Positions 18,588 through 24,348 of a DNA stretch of 24,348 bases are shown here, piece by piece; within the stretch, counting starts at the first letter, position 1, and every line of letters starts with the position of its first letter. The notes below the pieces were generated by a model. That model made no database searches. It was not told the DNA's origin and saw only the letters and a list, made by a program, of their open reading frames with translations. Made by a program: the position numbers and the translations under genes. Where the stretch lies: assembly GCA_013115145.1 (NCBI GenBank), contig JAAPAO010000544.1:1-24348 (forward strand). Direction: 5' to 3'. Source of the DNA: Perkinsus chesapeaki. Lineage: Eukaryota > Perkinsozoa > Perkinsida > Perkinsidae.

Positions 18588-19703
18588 CTATACAATATCT
18601 TGCTCAACTTGAACAAAACCTATTTTTCGACGACGAACTGTACACAAGATATATAGAAGTCCGGGACATAACAGAAGAGGGACAAGCATGAGAATAATGA
18701 CGCCATAAAGCCGAGGCCGGTCAACGGTGACTCTACCGCTGAACCTTGAATCAAGCTCATCACCAACAACAACGGCCCAATCATTTTGGAATAAATAATT
18801 TTTCGGAACGCCACGCATGTTCATAATACCCGGATGCTTACGGTACAATACAGCAAGCACATCTTCCGGTCGCGCAGGAACCTCTACAGCAAACTTCTCA
18901 ACCAGGGAGCTGTTCTTCAGCGGTAATAGAACATCCTTCTTAAAACATACTCCTTTCCTCAGGCATATATCGTCCTCATCATCGATGGAGATGTAGATGT
19001 CAGTGTGGCACCACTGGTCGTTCACCGTACTACCGACCCTCAATTCAGGAACATCGCACTGCTTAAACTCGCTACCACTAGGGTTGCTATGGACGACATG
19101 ATCTTCGTCAATCGCATATAAGAAGTACCCAGGAGGAAGCTTATCTTTTATAATATCACTGATACCCTCTACACCGCCATCGCTAACTGCCTGTGTGCAC
19201 TGTGAGCGAAGTACCCCAATATCTCCGTCCAAGTCCCACGGAATTTGGCCACCATTATGTCTGAACCAACCCAAGAGAGTTCCATCCGTTATAAATGCAT
19301 CAAGGCCGAGGTTCGACAGGAGCTCGCTAGTGAAGCCCGTGACTTTCGCCACACACTCCAGTCGATCCGAGTTAGCAGCCTGAATCTCACTAGTTCGCAG
19401 GCACTTTCGGCCGTCGATGTAGAGATCCGATTTTGGCCATCCCGATGATTTCCGTAAATAGGAGACTGTCTGTTTGGGGCAAAGAAATATGTCATCCAAA
19501 TCAGCGTGTTGCAGTTCAGTTTCATTCCAGACACGAATAACTTGTGGCCGCGTTCCTAGCTCGAACTTTGGAGCAAGTAAAGGCGATAGGAGGAGCCATG
19601 ATAGATTAAGCATCATGAAGGAGAACTTATCAAGTGAGAGAGTTGAATAGGAAACTTGAACCCAACAAACATCACACCAAAACAACATCGACTTTGGCTT
19701 CAT
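18588..19703 (-). CDS. LicD/fukutin-like nucleotidyltransferase-fold protein B, membrane-anchored
   Basis: A single-exon frame of up to 371 residues, paralogous to the protein at 14747-15799. Aligned blocks include IFLCPKQTV against IFLCPKETV, the signature GTLLGWFRHNGGQIPWDLDG plus D at 141-161, the SQC that follows it, a CDVPELR...CHTDIYI strand, and VPKN...VVVGDEL. A signal peptide is visible at MMLNLSWLLLSPLLAP, so the true start may be Met30 or Met31 (about 19616) rather than 19703. The upstream 29 codons run almost to a plus-strand ATG at 19719. A C-terminal membrane segment (about 333-355) and a basic CTVRRRK stop-transfer make it a type I protein. The domain would face the Golgi lumen or cell surface. 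Metal-binding Asp residues are intact, so activity is plausible; the donor and acceptor are unknown. Confidence 0.86.
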   Translation of the reverse strand: MKPKSMLFWCDVCWVQVSYSTLSLDKFSFMMLNLSWLLLSPLLAPKFELGTRPQVIRVWNETELQHADLDDIFLCPKQTVSYLRKSSGWPKSDLYIDGRKCLRTSEIQAANSDRLECVAKVTGFTSELLSNLGLDAFITDGTLLGWFRHNGGQIPWDLDGDIGVLRSQCTQAVSDGGVEGISDIIKDKLPPGYFLYAIDEDHVVHSNPSGSEFKQCDVPELRVGSTVNDQWCHTDIYISIDDEDDICLRKGVCFKKDVLLPLKNSSLVEKFAVEVPARPEDVLAVLYRKHPGIMNMRGVPKNYLFQNDWAVVVGDELDSRFSGRVTVDRPRLYGVIILMLVPLLLCPGLLYILCTVRRRKIGFVQVEQDIV

Positions 19704-19718
19704 GCTGAAGATTCCTCA

Positions 19719-20222
19719 ATGACATCTATCATCATGCTAGTAGCGTGTGCCCATCATTCTACCGAGACTTCACCACAATCACCACCTAGGAGACAATCGT
19801 TATCGCTTCAAGTGATATTTTTCGGATGATATCTATGCTGTATTGATTAAGCCCCCAGCCCTCCGCTTCTTAAACAATTCGCTCAAGCCATCAAAGAGAC
19901 GCACTACCGTTCCAAGAATCAATGCCTCCTACTATATACCCCCGAAATTGCACCCTCCACTATCAAAGCGTCTGAACTATCGAGTGGCGTGATGCTCCAG
20001 GAGGAATTTCCGGACTACCTTCCTCTCAAATACGTGAATCCCCAAAAGACATGTCACGGTCCATTATATTACCTGGGTCTACTGGAGGACTTGTATTTTG
20101 CATTTGAGGCTGGCATGCCGAGGAAGCCGGCACCGGTTTTCCTGCTTTCTTCGCTCCCTTGGGGAGATAGCACCTGGCTGGTACCTATCGAGCAAATGTC
20201 ATCGCCAAGATGGCCTTGTTAA
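19719..20222 (+). CDS. Hypothetical gene, incomplete model
   Basis: A frame with good protein character is open from about 19846 to the stop at 20220-20222 (KNQCLLLYTPEIAP, EEFPDYLPLKYVNPQ, PAPVFLLSSLPWGDSTW). It lacks an ATG in its first part. A first exon from an ATG at 19719 ending at a gtgata donor near 19834 would join in phase to an acceptor at 19916, but this is only one option. Likeness to the thioredoxin-like UAS domain of UBX proteins (A---K-LLLY followed by a variable loop) crossed my mind and is weak. The 3' end overlaps the end of the CFAP77-like gene on the other strand by some 38 bases. Confidence 0.35.
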
Positions 20223-21238
20223 CACTAACCGTCTTGAACTTAGACAGTTTGAATAGCTCCGCCTTGTCGCTCTCACCAATAACATGCTTGTGATGAGCAG
20301 ATTTCCCAACAGCAGCATGGCCCTTTGCCGCCTGGACAAACGTCTGCCATAAGGAATTCCTACACGCTCCCACCTTGGTGGATTTAATTTTCAGCTGGCA
20401 ATGAGTTTTTGCTTTCTCCTCCGCCTCTGCCATCTCCTCGTACCGTGCCTCAACTACCATCTCCGATTCCTACGCAGAAAAGTCAGTTGGCGCTCCAACG
20501 GCATCCTCACTCACCAGACCGAACTGGTTTGAGATAACGCACGAAATCGGTGTACTAGGCCTAGTTTTCTTGCCGTATCTGCCAAGACTTCCTTCACATA
20601 ACCCTCACTACCCTTTCGTGACCACTCACACAAAGTTTGCTGGCATCGGCTCATGATGACGTGCCCCCACGGCATCACCACTGTGCTGTTTTTTCGAGCC
20701 GCTCTTATGAACCAGGAATCTGTCAAATTAAAATACCGTATCGGTAACCCCCGACTCGCCAATAGTACTTTGGGTGCTGCTCTCGGTAGACTTTCTGAGA
20801 ATGCGCATTAACGCATTTCCCATCATCGATCGCTGATTTGTTCAGAGAGCGAAAGTCCTACAGGAAATTACCGAACCCTTCCATACTCCATTATCGCGTC
20901 GCTACCAGAACGTTCGTCTCCGGCAAAGCGTTTGGAGTGTGACTTTTCCACGTCATAGTGATCTCTTTGGCTCCTTCAGGATCGGCACCCTAATGTTAGA
21001 TGTAAGATGTCAAGTTAGAATTTCTTTAAAAGGTATTGAAAAAACCACCCCGTGGAGTAAATTCGGGGAGCAAGATATCGACCGATGTGTCCACTGTCTC
21101 CCACTCTATTACCTCACTTTTGCCGTATACAAAGCCCTCATTGGGAAGATCGTAATAAGTAGGCTTGGCATGTCCTACATCATCCTTCATCAGTAAAGGG
21201 TTCCGGTTTCTCGTTAAGAAGTGACTAGCGGCTGCCAT
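20185..21238 (-). CDS. CFAP77-like axonemal protein (DUF4483 family)
   Basis: Five exons, all phases closed: 21113-21238, 20906-20989, 20737-20857, 20556-20680, 20185-20469, giving 246 residues against 280-odd in human CFAP77. The order of conserved blocks fits the family. NPLLMKDDVGHAKPTYYDLP then FVYGKSE is the N-terminal signature (G-x-x-x-Y-x-LP-x-x-x-F-YG). KEITMTWKSHTPN matches the V-x-x-W-x-x-H-x-P segment. DFRSLNKSAIDDGK then KVYREQH matches the DF-x-x-LN-x-x-A-x-x-x-G...YR segment. The end, HHKHVIGESDKAELFKLSKF, matches the C-terminal HTK...LFK-M-x-x-F. In other organisms CFAP77 lies inside doublet microtubules of cilia and flagella. Exon 4 is the least certain. The assignment is from recalled family pattern, not from a search. 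Confidence 0.78.
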
Positions 21239-21403
21239 TTCAGAATTATCGACTTATAAGATTCTAGATAATATCCCCAAAGGTAAGATACGCAACATAC
21301 ATACAAAAGCAGAGACACCTTCACATGTCAGCACGATAATTTCAACTATACTTGAGATGACCCCGGACGTGATCAGTCACTGCTGTAATCAGTAGTGCTA
21401 TCA
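21239..21403. other. Spacer between two minus-strand genes
   Basis: About 165 AT-rich bases lie between the start of the CFAP77-like gene and the stop of the small membrane-protein gene. It should hold the CFAP77 promoter. No specific motif is recognised. Confidence 0.4.
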
Positions 21404-21901
21404 TCATCGCTGTCGTGTCCATGCTTTCGCCGTATAAAACGGAAGTACACGGCTGTCACTGAGCAACAGGACGCGCTTCGGCCCACCTCTTTTGGAAGGT
21501 TCCCTACGTGCAATTGCAGCGGCACCAGCGACTGTCCCCCACATCATATACCACTTAGCATTATACGCAGCAATCCAGCTGTCGGGGTCCAATGGCTCCA
21601 CTTCTCTTGGGTGAGCATTGTAGCTGACCAACAGACGTGGACCAGACAAAGTGAGAGGGCGTGTTGAGCTTTACCTGGGATGCGTTCCTGGTGGCTGCTT
21701 GTAAGGGTACTTAAATCCCCCATCGTTTCCATTCTGTTGACTGTTGTCATTCCTATCCGACTTTTGGTCAGACAGCCCAGAAAAGTCAGGAAAGTTGAAG
21801 AAGGCGGTCGGCTGGCGCTCTGTGCAGAACGCTTCCGATGGCCTCAAACCTGTCACGAGAAACAAACCCTTACACTGAGCTCCTTGGCGTGGAAATTTCA
21901 A
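21404..21901 (-). CDS. Small protein with one membrane segment, partial model
   Basis: Two exons join cleanly. The upstream one ends at 21675 (donor gtaaag, phase 2), and the last exon is 21404-21623 (acceptor ttggtcag). The protein has an Asn/Asp/Gln/Gly-rich stretch (RNDNSQQNGNDGGFKYPY), the junction HPSYNAHPREVEPLDPDSW, and one likely membrane helix (KWYMMWGTVAGAAAIARR) followed by a basic tail. Size and layout resemble a mitochondrial inner-membrane accessory subunit, but I recognise no family. The 5' end is not settled. The frame opens at about 21901, while an ATG near 21985 (MATPIALAVCRDD) could begin a first exon, although its phase does not match in the simplest model. Confidence 0.45.
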
Positions 21902-21989
21902 ACAAGTCGGTTACGAAGATTCACCCACCCCAGCCAACTGAACAGGTCGTCACGGCATACGGCAAGAGCGATCGGTGTTGCCATCCTCT

Positions 21990-22567
21990 CTGAGGCGGTG
22001 AGCATCGGTCACTATAATGTGACCGCCGGAGTGAGCTGCTGTTATGGAAGAGGAATGACTCGGCTTCGCTGAATGACAGCGGTAAGGTCGAACAGACAGT
22101 CATCGAACAGTGCGCAGCGCAACTGCGCATTATTAAAGCGCTCGCCCGACTGATCGATATGGTGTCAGGCCGGCGGAATCCGCGTCATGCCCTGAGACTA
22201 TCTACTGTATAGAGTCGAATCGTTACATTCTTTGTCGGCGAAGTCTAGTATATCTAGCTGTATAGTGTACCTATTCCTTATTGATCGAACTCTACGAAAG
22301 TTAATCATAACTGCCGTTACAAGGGCTATTATATACTGTAAAGTGTAATACCCACACGATATGGCACATACACATTATATCATATATGGCTGAAGTATTA
22401 TTAGGACAGCTCCAATTACAATGTCGGCTGTCTCAAAAATGAATGAGCGATAGAATTCGTAGGAATGCGTTAGGCTTTCCAGGTTGTATCTGGTAAACTG
22501 GTTACCGGCTTGACTTTACTAATGCCACAGTGTATCCTTGCTTCTTTGGAGTATCCTTTCTTTCTCA
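21990..22567. other. Intergenic, AT-rich from about 22200 to 22450
   Basis: Short frames on both strands show no known motif. The middle part is dominated by TA-rich strings (tagtatatctagctgtatag, ttatatcatatatgg) as in unconstrained spacer. It separates the divergent small gene (-) and the PACRG gene (+) and so may hold both promoters. Confidence 0.45.
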
Positions 22568-24064
22568 ATGACCGCCACGGTACCAGTTGTACCATCTTTG
22601 ACCTTGCCACTACTGAGCCCACGGAAGGAACCTGTTGTCGGTAAGCCCATATATGCTATGTGGGCTTCATGGGTCGACACTGCTTGGCAGCTACCCATCG
22701 ACCCTGCGAGATAATTCCGGTGGAGGAAAGTGTTGGCCGCGTTGGAGCTGCAACATCTCGCGTGAAGAGTGCGAGACAGAGGTGAGTAGTTTTTCGTACA
22801 ATTTTCGAAGAAGCCTTATCCCACTACTGCCCTCAGTTGTTCAAACCAACCAGCGACTGCTAGACTCAGAGTAAGCTCGCCCAAGGTGAGTGCTATGAGC
22901 TGCTGTGGACCATATCATTCATCGCGCTCTTGTAAGATGTCCTCTCGAGAACAGCGGACGCCAGTGCTAATGGCCTATTCGAAGGCCATACATACTAAGA
23001 CAGAGGGTGAACGAATTTACCCAAGTTTTGCATGCGTCCACAACCTTTGCAGGGTCGTCCTCGCAGTGGGGACGAGGGCCGAGTCCCACGGGCTGTTTCA
23101 GATTCCATAGGACACCTCGTAGAGTAAGAGACCTTGGCATTGTCGCTCAGTGACGTAGGCTTGATGGCAGGCTGACGAGGCTGCGGTAACAGCTTTCCAG
23201 GCTTATTACAGCCGCGCAGGACTGCCTTTCAGGATAAAACACGGCACACGCAAAAGCATACGGTAGGCATTATCGAACGCGTGGCATGTTCGGAGCACTG
23301 AGTCGATTTCAGATGGGAAATGCCTCCGGATACGATCGACTACTCCGTGGTTCTTCCCGTTTTCGTAGATGGTTTGAGGGAAGTGTCCCAACCGTAAGGC
23401 CGGCTGCGCTAGTTGGTCTCGTCGAGAGACCCGCGACTCGTGGGCCTCGAGCTCCTAGTGGCGGAATTACCTTGCGGATGACTCATCGACTTTGCCCGGG
23501 TGATGGTAGATACGATTTTATGGCGTACGAAGGGGCTTTAGAGCTCGTCCGTCGGGGAGGAGACGATCGTGTTCTGCCTGTTATTCCTAAGCTGGTGAGG
23601 CGTTCATCCTCATGAGGCGGTCGCGATAGGTTGTTCATCCTAGATCTTACCACTGAAACGTGCCCTTAACTCCAAAGACCCCAGAGTGATGCGCAAGGTG
23701 ACGTGCATGATAAGTGCGTCATTTTGAGGCGTTCCTTTCAGGCGCTCCATTTGCTACAAGTGCTAGTCAGGAGTGGTGAGCTGATTGGGGAGGCGCTCGT
23801 GCCATACTACCGCCAGTTGTTGCCAATATTTAATGTGTTCAAGAAACAGAAGAATATGGGTAGGAACGCACTCGAGAGTGGCTCAGTGGCGCCTGGATAG
23901 ACTCGTCCCATCGCGAGTCTCTTAGAAATACTGAAAGGCTTTTCAGTTCCAAACCGCTTACGTACCTTTTTTCAGGAGATTACATAGACTTTAGATTCAA
24001 AAGAAACATAGGTGCACTTATCGAGGAGACGTTGGTGGTTCTCGAGACGCATGGAGGGGAAGAC
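22568..24064 (+). CDS. PACRG: PACRG homologue (parkin co-regulated gene), 3' end missing
   Basis: Eleven exons with matching phase at every junction: 22568-22640, 22691-22781, 22837-22885, 22955-23006, 23053-23123, 23171-23262, 23313-23393, 23510-23594, 23644-23697, 23742-23859, 23976-24064 (285 codons so far). The first 112 residues are a basic, Ser/Arg-rich, poorly conserved leader. Then the family core runs in order: [106 protein letters not shown] and [22 protein letters not shown] is diagnostic. PACRG is a helical-repeat protein of the inner junction between A and B tubules of axonemal doublets and is needed for motile flagella. Only the last 15-20 residues (the family's final I-K-x-x-P-T-Y-E-S region) are absent. 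A donor (gtgagt) follows at 24065, so the last exon lies further right. Confidence 0.9.
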
Positions 24065-24348
24065 GTGAGTTTTGTTCAAGCCCCAGGCTCGTGGGGTTTT
24101 TGTGTTTAAGCCCGTCTAGCTCAGGAGGTAGCCACGACCGCCCGCGAAGCGGGCGGTCGTGGGTAACTCCGTGCTAGAGGTCGTGGGTAATGCAAATCTC
24201 GCTCGCCCAAAAATAGAGGTCGTGGGTAGGGGCGCTGGTAGTGACGCCCGGAGCTTATTCCCAACGTGACATCTCCTCTCTTGGGGCCCCAATGCTTAAT
24301 CCCACGGTCTCCATTTTCAGTGCTGTCCTTTGACGCCTCTGTGGCATT
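24065..24348 (+). other. Start of the last visible PACRG intron
   Basis: The sequence after the gtgagt donor is non-coding and GC-rich in the middle. It contains a strong hairpin and three copies of a short motif. A good acceptor (ctccattttcag) occurs at about 24320, but the bases after it do not encode the expected PACRG C-terminus in the required phase. Either the intron continues past the window or the tail has diverged. Confidence 0.5.
24132..24162. repeat. Perfect 14-bp inverted repeat with 3-base loop
   Basis: Arms ccacgaccgcccgc and gcgggcggtcgtgg flank gaa. The right arm runs into the first of three direct repeats of ggtcgtgggta (24155-24165, 24179-24189, 24218-24228). The last two share 15 bases, tagaggtcgtgggta. 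It is almost pure GC inside an ordinary intron. Confidence 0.7.

Noticed and set aside
20511-20762. 83-codon minus frame as a separate gene
   Set aside because: It is better explained as exon 4 of the CFAP77-like gene plus intron sequence.
23206-23391. Minus-strand 61-codon frame
   Set aside because: It is antisense to PACRG exons 6 and 7, whose coding sense is certain.
23286-23615. Uninterrupted plus-strand frame of 109 codons taken as one exon
   Set aside because: Its middle part does not match PACRG. Splicing at 23393 and 23510 restores the expected protein ([12 protein letters not shown] followed by YDFMAYEG), so the central part is intron.
1-24348. CRISPR arrays, bacterial operons, riboswitches or phage genes
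   Set aside because: No regularly spaced repeats, ribosome-binding sites ahead of frames or prokaryotic gene families are present. Introns throughout show that this is eukaryotic nuclear DNA.

Overview
The window reads as nuclear DNA of a flagellated alveolate protist, most probably a Perkinsus species. No bacterial operons, rRNA or tRNA genes are visible. Nearly every recognisable gene is cut by short GT-AG introns, mostly 40-170 bp, and the reading frame closes exactly across them. Two conserved axonemal proteins (a PACRG homologue and a CFAP77-like protein) show that the cell builds a flagellum. The genus call rests on intron style and gene content and was not tested by search.

Layout. 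(1) 1-1050: the 3' end of a Ty3/gypsy-type LTR retrotransposon (integrase C-terminus, polypurine tract, probable 3' LTR). (2) 1055-5165: a decayed array of a predicted secreted protein family, with one intact gene (4051-4818), one truncated relic (about 1540-1797) and three copies of the shared downstream flank. (3) 5561-5950: a possible COMM-domain gene on the plus strand. (4) 5843-14512: on the minus strand, a very finely split leucine-rich-repeat gene of more than 30 exons, which I reconstructed by splice phase; one stretch (6947-7457) is unresolved. (5) 14747-15799 and 18588-19703: two diverged paralogues of a LicD/fukutin-like family, each with a C-terminal membrane anchor, both on the minus strand. 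Between them lies a six-exon DEDDy 3'-5' exonuclease gene of the WRN-exonuclease type (16999-18075, plus). (6) 20185-21238: a five-exon CFAP77-like gene (minus). (7) 21404 to about 21900: a small gene with one membrane segment (minus). (8) 22568 to beyond 24064: an eleven-exon PACRG homologue (plus), whose last exon is outside the window or unrecognised.

The genes do not form one pathway. PACRG and CFAP77 are both doublet-microtubule proteins and sit about 1.3 kb apart with divergent transcription. The LicD-like pair and the secreted protein family probably act in or beyond the secretory pathway. The long LRR protein has no enzymatic or signalling domain that I can see. All exon models are hand-built from splice signals, phase and protein likeness. 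Six-frame open reading frames miss most of these genes because their exons are short.
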